NCBI GenBank assembly: GCA_963734725.1
Contig: CAVTIX010000024.1
Coordinates: 1 to 64,000, forward strand
From: DASXKD01 sp963734725
GTDB taxonomy: Bacteria > Actinomycetota > Actinomycetes > Streptosporangiales > Streptosporangiaceae
DNA length: 64,000 nt
Direction: 5' to 3'
Made by a program: the position numbers and the translations under genes. The stretch's first letter is position 1, and each line of letters opens with the position of its first letter. The notes beneath the pieces were generated by a model that worked only from the letters and a program-made list of their open reading frames with translations, searched no databases and was not told the origin of the DNA. Positions 37,266-45,794 of the stretch are shown one piece after another.

Positions 37266-38831
37266 GTGACCGGGTATGCCGGAAGGGCGGTAGAGAGGCC
37301 AGTACGACCTTGCGATCTGCTTCGTGCCGGTCTGGATGCCAATCCTGACGGGCTCGCGCTGATCTCTGCGGATGCGCGCTGGACGTGGCGCACGCTCGAT
37401 GAGCTCAGCGATCGCCTGGCGGTCAGTTTGCTCGGTCTGGGGCTGAACCCGGGCGATCGCGTGGCTTCGCTGATGCCGAATCGTCCCGCGCTCATCGTTC
37501 ACTACCTCGCCTGTTTCAAGGCGGGGCTGGTCGCGACGCCCCTTAATTACCGCTACATGGCGCCGGAGATTGATCACGCTCTCGCGGTCGGCGAAGCCCG
37601 GGCCTTGTTCGCGCATGCCGAGCGGCAGGAGGATCTCGCCGCAAGCCGGCTCGCCCGGCAGCTGCCTCTGGGCACCATCAGCTACGGCGGCAGCCGAGGA
37701 GCGGAACCGGTTTTCGAGGAGCTGGTTTCGGGGGAGGCCTCAGGTTCGCCTCCGCCGCCTCCGTCCCCGGCGGCGCCTGCCGTGATCTTCTTCACCTCGG
37801 GGAGCACCGGACGCCCGAAGGGAGTCACGCATACTCACGAGACGCTCGGCTGGATGTTCGCGACAGCGGCGGCAGGCCTCGAGCTCAGCCGCGACGATCT
37901 GCTTCTGGCTGGCTCGTCGCTGTCGCACGTCGGGGCGTTCTACGTCTCGTTCGCCGCGCTGAGCGTGGGCGCTGGCGTGATTGTGGCCAAGACCTTCGAT
38001 GGGGACGAGCTGCTGCCGCTGCTTCGCGAAGACCGCCCGACGGTGCTGTCGATGCTTCCTTCGGCGCTGTTCGCGCTGGCCCGCGACCACGGCGCCCGGC
38101 ACGACGATTTCGCCTCGCTGCGGCTGTGCCGCGCGGCGGGCGACACCGTCTCCGCGGAGCTGGAGCGGGAGTTCACCGCGCTCAGCGGGTTTGTGATCGA
38201 CGAGGCCTACGGCCTGACGGAAGCCGGGCTGGTGACGGTGAGCCCACCGTCGGGCCGGGTCAAGCCCGGTTCGGTCGGGCAGGTCGTGCCCGCGGTCTCG
38301 CTGTCCATCCGCAACAATGCCGGGCAGGAGCTGCCGGTGGGCAGCGAAGGCCGCCTGTGGATCAAGACTCCCGCGGCCACCGTCGGCTACTGGGACGACC
38401 CGGGCGCGACCGAGGCGGCCTTTAGCAACGGGTGGCTCGACTCAGGCGATGTGATGCGAGTCGACGACGAGGGCTACTTCTGTTTCTGCGGGCGCAAGAA
38501 GCAGATCATCGTCCACGACGGCTCGAACATCTGCCCCCAGGAGGTCGAGGGCGCCCTGCTCGAGCACCCGGGCGTCGCCAGCGCCGGGGTAATCGGGATC
38601 CACGATCTAGTCCATGGTGAGAACGTGCGCGCCTACATCACCCTTACGGCAGGGACCGAGCATCCGACCAGCCAAGAGCTGATCCAGTTCGCGCGCGCGA
38701 GGGTCGGCTACAAAGCGCCCGAGGAAATAGTCGTCCTCGGCGAAATGCCGCTCACCGCCACCGGGAAGCTGAACCGGACGTACCTGAAGCGGATGGCCGA
38801 GGCGAACATCGCCCGCGGCGCTCACCGATGA
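37266..38831 (+). CDS. acyl-CoA synthetase-like AMP-forming ligase
   Basis: This ANL-superfamily enzyme activates a carboxylate with ATP. The P-loop FFTSGSTGRPKGVTHTHE is near residue 175. DEAYGLTEAGLV, the adenylate segment GWLDSGDVM, GRKKQIIVHDGSNICPQEVE, and the catalytic Lys in TATGKLNRTYLK follow. The 521 residues match fatty- or aryl-acid CoA ligases. The substrate is unknown. Codon choice is a little more AT-tolerant than the neighbours, which could reflect acquisition. A palindrome lies just upstream. Confidence 0.87.
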   Translation: MTGYAGRAVERPVRPCDLLRAGLDANPDGLALISADARWTWRTLDELSDRLAVSLLGLGLNPGDRVASLMPNRPALIVHYLACFKAGLVATPLNYRYMAPEIDHALAVGEARALFAHAERQEDLAASRLARQLPLGTISYGGSRGAEPVFEELVSGEASGSPPPPPSPAAPAVIFFTSGSTGRPKGVTHTHETLGWMFATAAAGLELSRDDLLLAGSSLSHVGAFYVSFAALSVGAGVIVAKTFDGDELLPLLREDRPTVLSMLPSALFALARDHGARHDDFASLRLCRAAGDTVSAELEREFTALSGFVIDEAYGLTEAGLVTVSPPSGRVKPGSVGQVVPAVSLSIRNNAGQELPVGSEGRLWIKTPAATVGYWDDPGATEAAFSNGWLDSGDVMRVDDEGYFCFCGRKKQIIVHDGSNICPQEVEGALLEHPGVASAGVIGIHDLVHGENVRAYITLTAGTEHPTSQELIQFARARVGYKAPEEIVVLGEMPLTATGKLNRTYLKRMAEANIARGAHR

Positions 38832-38961
38832 GACCCGCCCCGGGCTGCCCGCGACCCCTGGGCGCGGCCGGGCAAGCTCCGCCGATCGCCGGCGGCCTTA
38901 TGACCTCCGGCGTCGCGTCGTCGACGGGCGGTCACAGACCCTGAAGCGCCCGCCCCGCCGC

Positions 38962-39327
38962 TCAAGTTGAGCGCTGTCCGGCGCGAACCTCGGCGACGGC
39001 CTGCCAGTCAATCAGAACGCGCTCTACCCGCTCGGGCGACTCAGCGATGACCGCCTCTCGCAATTCGCCCGCGAACGCCTTCAGGTGATCATCTGGGAGG
39101 GAGCCAGCCCAGGGGAACGCGGCCGGCAGCGCCGCTGGGAGCGCACTGGCAGCCATATCGCTGGTCAGCAAGACGGCAAGGAGCCGTGACATGGCCAAGG
39201 TGGCTTGGGAGACGATAGCGGCGACGCGGTCGCCCTTGATGGTGATGTGCGTCACGACACCACGGCCGGCGTTGTCAACGGCGCTGACCAGGGTATCGGC
39301 AGGCAGCTCAGGCGCGGACTGGCCCAT
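38962..39327 (-). CDS. putative Phd/YefM-like antitoxin family protein
   Basis: About 121 residues from MGQSAPELP. The centre GRGVVTHITIKGDRVAAIVS resembles the Phd/YefM strand-turn (VVITRRGKPVAVLV), and the C-terminus VLIDWQAVAEVRAG resembles the tail of actinobacterial prevent-host-death proteins. No toxin gene is adjacent. It follows chrA on the same strand. The frame is open to 39411. Assignment is by weak resemblance only. Confidence 0.4.
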   Translation of the reverse strand: MGQSAPELPADTLVSAVDNAGRGVVTHITIKGDRVAAIVSQATLAMSRLLAVLLTSDMAASALPAALPAAFPWAGSLPDDHLKAFAGELREAVIAESPERVERVLIDWQAVAEVRAGQRST

Positions 39328-39432
39328 GCTCTTCAGGGTAGCCACAAGACCCCACGCCACGCAGCAGCCCCGCAGGGCGGCGCCTATCCTGTTCCCGGCG
39401 CCGCGGCACATGCCCGGGTGTGGCTGCGCTTG

Positions 39433-40737
39433 CTACTGGAGCGCCATGCTGACCGTGAGGGCGATGACGACTCCGGCCGCGCCCGCGGACAGGAGGGTGG
39501 GGACGACGCCGCGGCGCAGCAGCAGGAGCAGGGCCAAGGCGCCGGCGAGGATGGCGTATTGCCAGGTGTGGCTGAGCGCGCGGGTGAGGGGGATAGCTGA
39601 GCCGTAGATGGCGCCGATAGCGGCGGGACCGGCGCCGGCGAGGAAGGCTCGGGCGCGGCGGTCGCCGCGGATCTGGTCGAAACGGTGGGCGCCGAGCAGG
39701 ATGAACGCGAAGGAAGGGCTGAAGGCGACCAGCGAGGCGAGGATGCCGCCGATCAGGCCGGCTGCGGCGTAGCCGACGACGGCGACGGTCTGGACGACCG
39801 GGCCGGGGGTGATCTGGCCCAGGGCGACTGCGTTGAGGAACTGGGCGCCCGTCATCCAGTGATAGTGGCTGACCGCGTCAGATTGCATGAGAGGGATGAT
39901 GACGAACCCGCCGCCGTAGGACAGTGCCCCGACCTTGAACGCCACCCAGGCCACCGACAGCAGCACCCCGCTGCCGATCGTGCCGGCCGCCAGCATCGGG
40001 GCCACTGCGACGCCGGGCAGCCCGCCGCAGCTGCGGCGGCGGGCGGGGAGCTGCACCGTGAGCTCGGCCAGCCCGCAGCCCACCAGCACCAGCACCAGCC
40101 AAGGGCCGAGGGTGGCGGCGGAGGCAGCCCCGGCGATCAGGTAGCACGGCCAGCGGGCGGTGTTCGCCCGGCGCCGCCAACTCGCGCCGGTCAGGCCGGC
40201 GCCCGCATGGATGGCCACCGCCGGGACCGCGGCGCCAGCGCCGGCGCCTGCTCCCAGCACCCACAGCGGCGGGGAGGTGCTGAGGAAGAGGGCCGCCAGC
40301 GCCAAGATGACGATCAATCCGGGCACGATGAACGCGGCGCCGCCGGCCAGCGCGCCCGCCCGGCCACGCAGCCGCCACGCGCAGAAGATCGCGAGCTGCG
40401 TCGACGCCGGACCGGGCAGCAGGTTGCAGGCCGCGATCGCGTCTTCGAAATCCTGCGCGTCCACCCATTGGCGGCGTTCCACGCACAAATCGCGCAGCAG
40501 CCTGATGTGAGCCGGTGGGCCGCCGAACCCGATGCAGCCGATCCGGCCCCACTCACGCACGATCGTGGCCAGCGACACGCGCGCCGCGGCGAGGGAGAGC
40601 TCCGCGGCGCCGGGCGTGGTTGCGCCCTCCGGCCGCTCTCGTTGATGGGCTGGCGGATGCCCCGGCGGCGAAGCGTCAGAGCCAGCGCCAGGCCTGGGCG
40701 CGGGAGGGCCGTCTCCTCCGGGACCGGCCGGGGTCAC
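39433..40737 (-). CDS. chrA: chromate transporter ChrA (two-domain)
   Basis: ChrA exports chromate using ion gradients. Two CHR domains are visible: the first with CIGFGGPPAHIRLL and LLPGPASTQLAIF, the second with GALSYGGGFVIIPLM and QITPGPVVQTV. About ten hydrophobic segments are seen in 434 residues. The first ~50 residues are a Pro/Gly-rich leader. Its GTG start overlaps the stop of a 30-codon ORF. It is downstream of the ArsR-ArsC fusion and probably shares its promoter. Confidence 0.92.
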   Translation of the reverse strand: MTPAGPGGDGPPAPRPGAGSDASPPGHPPAHQRERPEGATTPGAAELSLAAARVSLATIVREWGRIGCIGFGGPPAHIRLLRDLCVERRQWVDAQDFEDAIAACNLLPGPASTQLAIFCAWRLRGRAGALAGGAAFIVPGLIVILALAALFLSTSPPLWVLGAGAGAGAAVPAVAIHAGAGLTGASWRRRANTARWPCYLIAGAASAATLGPWLVLVLVGCGLAELTVQLPARRRSCGGLPGVAVAPMLAAGTIGSGVLLSVAWVAFKVGALSYGGGFVIIPLMQSDAVSHYHWMTGAQFLNAVALGQITPGPVVQTVAVVGYAAAGLIGGILASLVAFSPSFAFILLGAHRFDQIRGDRRARAFLAGAGPAAIGAIYGSAIPLTRALSHTWQYAILAGALALLLLLRRGVVPTLLSAGAAGVVIALTVSMALQ

Positions 40738-40826
40738 GGGCGGGCCGGGGCGCCGGACGCGGGCTCGGCCGCCTGCACGTCATCGACCATGGAGCGGACG
40801 TTCACCGTCGGCCCTGGGCTGCTCAT
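40734..40826 (-). CDS. 30-codon coupled small ORF between arsRC and chrA
   Basis: ATG at 40824-40826 overlaps the arsRC stop (TGATG) and has a perfect AGGAGG five bases upstream. The stop overlaps the chrA GTG (GTGA). The peptide starts MSSPGPTVNVRSMVDD and ends ASGAPARP; it has no membrane segment and no cysteine. It may be a genuine small protein or simply a coupling leader that lets ribosomes reach chrA. Confidence 0.5.
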   Translation of the reverse strand: MSSPGPTVNVRSMVDDVQAAEPASGAPARP

Positions 40827-41599
40827 CACACCTCCTGGGTTGATGCCTGCGCCGGCGCCGCGCCGATCGTGGCGAGCAGGAACCCGATGCGCGTTTCCAG
40901 CTCGGCGGCCATCCGCTCGAAGGCCGGGTAGGTGTCCTGGCCGGTCCCGCCCGAGGTGGCCGGATCGGGAATGCTCCAGTGCAGCTGCTCGGCGTGGCCG
41001 GGGAACTCCGGGCATACCTCCCGCACCCGGTCGCACAACGTGATCACGTAGTCGAAGCGCTGGTCCACGTAACCGCTCACGTGCTGCGGCGGCCGGCCCG
41101 CCAGCTCGATCCCGTATGTCCGCAGCACGCGCACCGTGTCGGGGTGCAGCGGCTTGGGGTGGCTGCCAGCGCTGGCCACCTCGACCCGGCCCGCCCGCTG
41201 CCGCAACAGCGCCTCCGCGATCGGGGAGCGGGCGCTGTTGCCCGTGCACAAGAACAGCACGCGGCAGCCGTCCACCGGCGCAGCCGCTGGAACCGGGGCC
41301 AGCCGCAGGCCCGGGTGCAGCGCCAGGCCCGCCGCGGCCAGGGCATCCGCACAGTTCGCCAGGTCCAGGTGGTAGTAGGAGTCCCGGGCATCGAACGTGC
41401 TGCGCCGCGCGGCCACCAGCCGGCCCGCCCGCAGCCTGCCCAGGTGATAGGAGACCAGGTTCTGCGGCTGGCCCACCAGGCTCACCAGCTCCCGCACCCG
41501 CCGGTCACTGCGCGCCAGCTCACCCAGCAGCCGCCAGCGCAGCGGATGCCCGGCCAGCCGCACAAACGACGGCGGGGCAGGCACGCTCCATGTCGCCAT
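40826..41599 (-). CDS. ArsR regulator fused to low-molecular-weight arsenate reductase
   Basis: Residues ~1-95 are a winged-helix ArsR domain (LAGHPLRWRLLGELARSD, VGQPQNLVSYHLGRLRAG). Residues ~110-245 are a tyrosine phosphatase-like arsenate reductase with the CX5R loop CTGNSARS and the general-acid loop IPDPAT. One protein may therefore sense and reduce arsenate. ATG 41599 is chosen because TACGTT sits six bases upstream and the operator lies just outside; the frame is open to a TTG at 41632 that would cross the operator. Confidence 0.88.
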   Translation of the reverse strand: MATWSVPAPPSFVRLAGHPLRWRLLGELARSDRRVRELVSLVGQPQNLVSYHLGRLRAGRLVAARRSTFDARDSYYHLDLANCADALAAAGLALHPGLRLAPVPAAAPVDGCRVLFLCTGNSARSPIAEALLRQRAGRVEVASAGSHPKPLHPDTVRVLRTYGIELAGRPPQHVSGYVDQRFDYVITLCDRVREVCPEFPGHAEQLHWSIPDPATSGGTGQDTYPAFERMAAELETRIGFLLATIGAAPAQASTQEV

Positions 41600-41605
41600 C
41601 GCCCC

Positions 41606-41628
41606 AACGTACATCAATTCAGTTTGAT
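41606..41628 (-). promoter_or_regulatory. ArsR operator and -10 box of the arsRC-chrA operon
   Basis: ATCAA-N6-TTGAT (41613-41628) matches the ArsR consensus exactly and is adjacent to TACGTT (41606-41611, minus strand), six bases before the ATG. Bound repressor would block the promoter, giving autoregulation. Confidence 0.75.
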
Positions 41629-41632
41629 GCAA

Positions 41633-42163
41633 TTACCCCGGACGCCGAGGTTCGACCTGGTGCTCAGCAACCCGGCGCGGTCAAGCCGCACCGGATATCC
41701 CGCAGCAGTGCGTTGCGGGGCTCGGCTGCGCCCAATGACCCGCATCGGTGGCGCGTCACTGAGCCCCGGGGTCCTGGGGATGGTTTCAGGCTGCCAGCAC
41801 CGGTTCCGGCTGCTTGTCCTCGGCCAACGGGGCCTCGGGACCGGGGGCGGGCGGCCCTGTCTCCAGGCGGGGGGGCGGCCTGGGGACAGGGCCCAACGCC
41901 AGGGCTCGCTTGAGGCCCGGGCGGCACCCGGTGGCGGCGCCGCGACGGTTCCCGTCCGGCCAACCACACAGGTAGGAACGATTCTAGACGACAAATCACA
42001 AATCGCCATGCAGCAGCGCACAACGTCAGGAGGCCCGAAACCATCGACACCTGATGGGTCGGGCAGCTACCGCCTCGGCTCCCGGCTGGTAAGGCATGCT
42101 GAACTGGCGGTTGCAGCGGATACAGCAGCGCCCCTACCCCGGAGAGGCGGCTTGCCTGCCCTG
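41633..42163. other. gene-poor stretch
   Basis: About 530 bases between the arsRC promoter and the small ORF contain only frames with poor codon structure. I see no conserved protein or RNA. Confidence 0.5.
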
Positions 42164-42550
42164 TTAGCAATTGTGCCGGGCGGCGCCCCACCGAGCCGCC
42201 CGGCGAACATCCGCACCGTCCCCGCCGATGGCTGGTGTGCCCCCCCGGCTGTCCACCGGCCACAGCGAATCAGTTTGCTGAATGCTATGAGGATGATCGT
42301 GCCTGCAACCGAAGCGGTTCGCGCCATGGCGCCACCATGGTTTTTTGACCCTGGCTACCCGTCGGTGGGCGCGGGGCTGGGCGGGAGCGCCGGCGCCGAT
42401 CACGTGCTCCAAGGCCGTAGCGAGACCCAGCCATCCCGCAAAGGGGTAGACGGCGTCGCCGGTCAAAAGCCGCCCGCGCGGCGGCTCGGCGCCCGGCTCA
42501 AACTCGAGGGTGACGCGCACCGTCGGCTGCTGATCCACATCGGGCAGCAT
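42164..42550 (-). CDS. small hypothetical protein, possibly degraded
   Basis: The first ~48 residues (VRVTLEFEPGAEPPRGRLL and YPFAGWLGLATALEHVI) look like a real compact domain of the kind found as ~60-residue actinobacterial proteins. The remaining ~80 residues are Arg/His-rich and look non-coding, so a stop may have been lost. It starts 24 bases after the LuxR-type gene on the same strand. Confidence 0.42.
   Translation of the reverse strand: MLPDVDQQPTVRVTLEFEPGAEPPRGRLLTGDAVYPFAGWLGLATALEHVIGAGAPAQPRAHRRVARVKKPWWRHGANRFGCRHDHPHSIQQTDSLWPVDSRGGTPAIGGDGADVRRAARWGAARHNC
42324..42346 (+). terminator. CCATGG hairpin followed by T6
   Basis: CCATGG-cgcca-CCATGG then TTTTTT resembles an intrinsic terminator for the plus strand, although no plus-strand gene ends here. 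It overlaps the doubtful 3' part of the small minus-strand ORF. Confidence 0.4.
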
Positions 42551-42574
42551 CGCAGGCGGAGCGCTGCGGCCGCG

Positions 42575-45478
42575 TCACGGCGGCACCGTTGTTTTTTGCC
42601 GATCCGTCGGCGGGACCGCTGTGGGGGGTGCGGCTGACCGCAGCGCGTCGGACAGCTGGCCGCGCGAGCTTATCGAGAGCTTCCGGTAGACGTGGCGCAG
42701 ATGGCCTTCCACCGTACTGAGGGTCACGAACAGCGCCTGGGCGATCTCGGGATTGCTCATCCCGGCTGCGGCCAGCTCCGCGACGCGCCGCTCGCTGGCA
42801 GTGAGCGCCTCCAGCCCGGTCAGTACCGCCCTGCGGGGTTTGGCGCCGGCCGTCAGCAGCTCGGCCCGCGCCCGCTCCGCGAGCCGCACCGCGCCGCAGC
42901 GGTGTGCCAGGTCCAGCCCAGTGCGCAACGGCTCGCGGGCAGCGGCGCGCTGGTTGGCCCGCCGCAGCGCCGCGCCGAGCTCGACCAGGGCGCGGGCGTG
43001 CTCCAGCCGCGCGTCGGATGCGGCGAGCACCTCGGTGGCCGCGCGCAGGTCGCGCAGCCCCCGCTGACCGCCTTCGAGCATGCCGCGGGTGCGCAGCGCG
43101 ATCCCGACCGGCCGCGACAGGCCGGCCGCTCGCGCGTCCGCCAGCTCGCTGTCGGCCAGCTGCCGAGCCTGCCCTGGGTCTTCGGCCGCCGCGGCGAGCG
43201 CGAGCGCCGAACGCCAGCAGGTGCCGAGGTCCAGCAGGTGCAGCGCCGCATAGGTGTCCGCAGCTGCCTGCAGCTCGGCCCGGGCCGTGCCGAAGTCTGC
43301 TTGGGCGAGCGCGAGCCTTCCGAGGACCTCCCGCAGGATCGCCCCGCTCGCCGTCCGCGCGAAATCCGGAGGCAGCGCGACGGTGCCAGCGAGCGCAGCG
43401 ACGTCGGCCAGCTCAGGCCGCTCGATCAGCGCATCTGCCCCGAAGTACAGCGCCGAGGGAACCGCGAACGCCATGCCGTGCTCCACCGCGATCGCGATAA
43501 CCGCGCGCACTTCGGTCTCGGCGCCCACCAGCTCGCCACGGCGGGCGTAAACCGCGGCGCGCACACAGGACGCGATCACCAGCCCGATCACCGAGCCCCG
43601 CGACCGCGACATGGCGAGCAGTTGATCGGCGAGCGCCTCTGCCCGCCCAAGCTCGTCCAGCAGCACCGGGGCGAACAAGGCCTGCGCAGCCATCAAAGGG
43701 TCGGAGTCCACCCTGGCGAGCAGGCGGTCCTGGTCGAGTGCGTGATCGAGCAGGGCCAGCACCCCCGCGTCCCGCTCACCCCGCCAGGCGAGGACGCCCG
43801 CGAGCAGCCCAGCGAGCATGCGAGACGCAGCATCCCGGCCCTGGGCGGCGGCACGCAGCTCGCCCAGGTCTTGGTCAAACTTGGCCACCAGGTGGGGGTC
43901 GTACGCCGCCAGCCCCGCCCACCAGGCCTGCAGGCGCGCGACCGCCGCGTGGGCGGGCACGCCGAGGCGCATGTCACGGTCCGTCATGTCCGCAAGCGCC
44001 GACCGGACGAGAGCTGCGCCGGCGTCCCACTGTCCGGCGAGCAGCAGCAGCTCCGCCAGGTCGGGCGCGATAGCCGCCCGCACAGCCGGGTCACTGGCCA
44101 GCCGCAGCGACTCGCGCAGGTGCTCAGCCGCCGGTGGGTCGCCCACCACCTTTTCTGCCCAGCCCAGCTCGGCCAGCAGCTCCGCGCGCAGGCTCACATC
44201 GGCCGTCTCCGCCAGCGCCCGCCGCAGGTAGGTGGCCGCGCTCTCGGCGCCGCCGCGACCAAGCGCCCGCGCCGCGGCCGTCCGCAACCGCTCCACCACC
44301 TCCCGAGACCCGGCCGGCTCGCACACCAGCAGGTGCGCGCACACCGCATCCAGGTCCGCGCCGTCGGCGGCCAGCAACCGCGCTGCCTCGGTGTGACGCA
44401 ACCCCCGGCCGGCTTCAGGGATGTCGTCGTGCACGGCCGTGCGCACGATCGGGTGCACAAACCGCAACGGCGTGCCCGGCTCGAACACCCCGATGCCGGC
44501 CAGCTCGTCCGCTGCCGCCGCGGCGTCGGCCAGCGCCACTCCGGCCAGCGCCGCGGCATGCCGCAGCTGCGCCCCATCTCCCAAGATCGCAGCCGCCCGC
44601 GCCAGCTCGCCCGCAGCCGGGCCCAGCTGCGCTACCCGCAGCGCGACCGCCCGCGCGACCGACCGGGGGCCCAGGCCCGCCACCTGGTCGGCAGCCTCCT
44701 CGCCCGGGCCGATCCCGTCTGCCCGCAGGCTCGCGGCCAACTCTCGCAGCAGGAACGGGTTCCCACCGGTCACCGCCTGGCATGCCGCAGCAAACCGCTC
44801 GGCGGGCTCGGTCCCGAACTCCTCGGTCAGCAGCGCCCGCACTGCCCTCCGGCTGAGCGGAGCCAAGGACGCCACGCTCTCGGCGGCGATCTGCTCCAGC
44901 CGCGCAAGGCGATCCGCGCCAGCCCCAGCCTCCGGCGCCCGCCAGGAAAGCACCAGCGCGACCGGCAGCCCGGTCAGTCGGCCTGCCAGGTACAGCAGGA
45001 ACCGCAGCGACGCCTGATCAGCCCAGTGCAGATCATCCACCACCACCAGCACCGGCGCTGCCCCGCTAGCGTTCACCACCACCCAGTACAGGCCGTGCAC
45101 AACCGTAAACAGCCGTTCGTTCCCCGCCGCCTGCGGCCCAGCGCCGGCCTCGTCCCCCAGCGCGATTAGCCCCCGCCGCGCCGCCCCGGCAAGTAGCACC
45201 TCCCGCTCCGCAGGAGCAGCGCCAGCCAGCAGCGGCTCAACAAGCTGCCGCGCCACACCGAACGAAAACCCGCCCTCCAGCTCCCCGCCCTGCCCGGCCA
45301 GCACCCGCATCCCCGCCCGGCCAGCCCGCTCCCCGGCCTCGGTGAGCAAGGCAGTCTTGCCGATCCCGGCCGGGCCGGTGATCACCACGACGCCACCACG
45401 ACCATCCCGCGCCGCAGTAAGCAGCTGGTCGATGCGCTCCAGCTCACCCCCGCGCTCCAACAAGCCGCCCGGCACCAT
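42575..45478 (-). CDS. LuxR-family ATPase regulator (LAL type)
   Basis: Large STAND-type transcription activators combine an N-terminal ATPase with a C-terminal LuxR helix-turn-helix. Here GPAGIGKTALL is the Walker A (~40), VLVVVDDLHWAD the Walker B (~150), a long alpha-helical TPR-like middle follows, and LTASERRVAELAAAGMSNPEIAQALF with TVEGHLRHVYRKL forms the DNA-binding end (~905-960). ATG 45478 starts just before LLERGGELERI, the usual opening. Targets are unknown. A small ORF follows at 24 bases. Confidence 0.9.
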   Translation of the reverse strand: MVPGGLLERGGELERIDQLLTAARDGRGGVVVITGPAGIGKTALLTEAGERAGRAGMRVLAGQGGELEGGFSFGVARQLVEPLLAGAAPAEREVLLAGAARRGLIALGDEAGAGPQAAGNERLFTVVHGLYWVVVNASGAAPVLVVVDDLHWADQASLRFLLYLAGRLTGLPVALVLSWRAPEAGAGADRLARLEQIAAESVASLAPLSRRAVRALLTEEFGTEPAERFAAACQAVTGGNPFLLRELAASLRADGIGPGEEAADQVAGLGPRSVARAVALRVAQLGPAAGELARAAAILGDGAQLRHAAALAGVALADAAAAADELAGIGVFEPGTPLRFVHPIVRTAVHDDIPEAGRGLRHTEAARLLAADGADLDAVCAHLLVCEPAGSREVVERLRTAAARALGRGGAESAATYLRRALAETADVSLRAELLAELGWAEKVVGDPPAAEHLRESLRLASDPAVRAAIAPDLAELLLLAGQWDAGAALVRSALADMTDRDMRLGVPAHAAVARLQAWWAGLAAYDPHLVAKFDQDLGELRAAAQGRDAASRMLAGLLAGVLAWRGERDAGVLALLDHALDQDRLLARVDSDPLMAAQALFAPVLLDELGRAEALADQLLAMSRSRGSVIGLVIASCVRAAVYARRGELVGAETEVRAVIAIAVEHGMAFAVPSALYFGADALIERPELADVAALAGTVALPPDFARTASGAILREVLGRLALAQADFGTARAELQAAADTYAALHLLDLGTCWRSALALAAAAEDPGQARQLADSELADARAAGLSRPVGIALRTRGMLEGGQRGLRDLRAATEVLAASDARLEHARALVELGAALRRANQRAAAREPLRTGLDLAHRCGAVRLAERARAELLTAGAKPRRAVLTGLEALTASERRVAELAAAGMSNPEIAQALFVTLSTVEGHLRHVYRKLSISSRGQLSDALRSAAPPTAVPPTDRQKTTVPP

Positions 45479-45726
45479 CCAGAACACCCTCCCGGCGGCA
45501 GGCAAACTATCTCAGGGCCATTCTCCAGACTGCATTATTCACCCCGCGCACTTGCCTGGTAGCGGCATCTTCCCGCGTGACGACATCGAACGCGGTCGCC
45601 AAGGCGCCGCCGCACCTCCGTGACGCGGCGCGGCGACGCTGCTGGCACCGCATCTAATCGCCGGACGGCCAGCGGCCGTTGCGGGTGGCCGGGACCGGGG
45701 AAGCCGGTCAAACGGCCACCAGAGTA

Positions 45727-45774
45727 ATGACCGTGAGTCTGGTGTTGCTCTTTGAACACCAGACTCACAGTCAT
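45727..45774. repeat. 20 bp inverted repeat with 8 base loop
   Basis: ATGACCGTGAGTCTGGTGTT and its mirror pair at 19 of 20 positions. It lies between the DUF4386 gene and the LuxR-type gene, both on the minus strand, so it could terminate the former. The surrounding 45506-45794 has no convincing gene. The form resembles the palindrome at 18754-18803. Confidence 0.75.
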
Positions 45775-45794
45775 CGCCTTGCGCGGGCGGCTGT

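Noticed and set aside
38962..41632. A new defence island around the Phd-like gene
   Set aside because: Neighbours are an oxyanion resistance operon and a ligase; no nuclease, sensor or toxin is present.
42692..45169. An 825-codon open frame antisense to the LuxR-type regulator
   Set aside because: No recognisable domain, Gln/Arg-rich, while the opposite strand carries complete ATPase and helix-turn-helix motifs.
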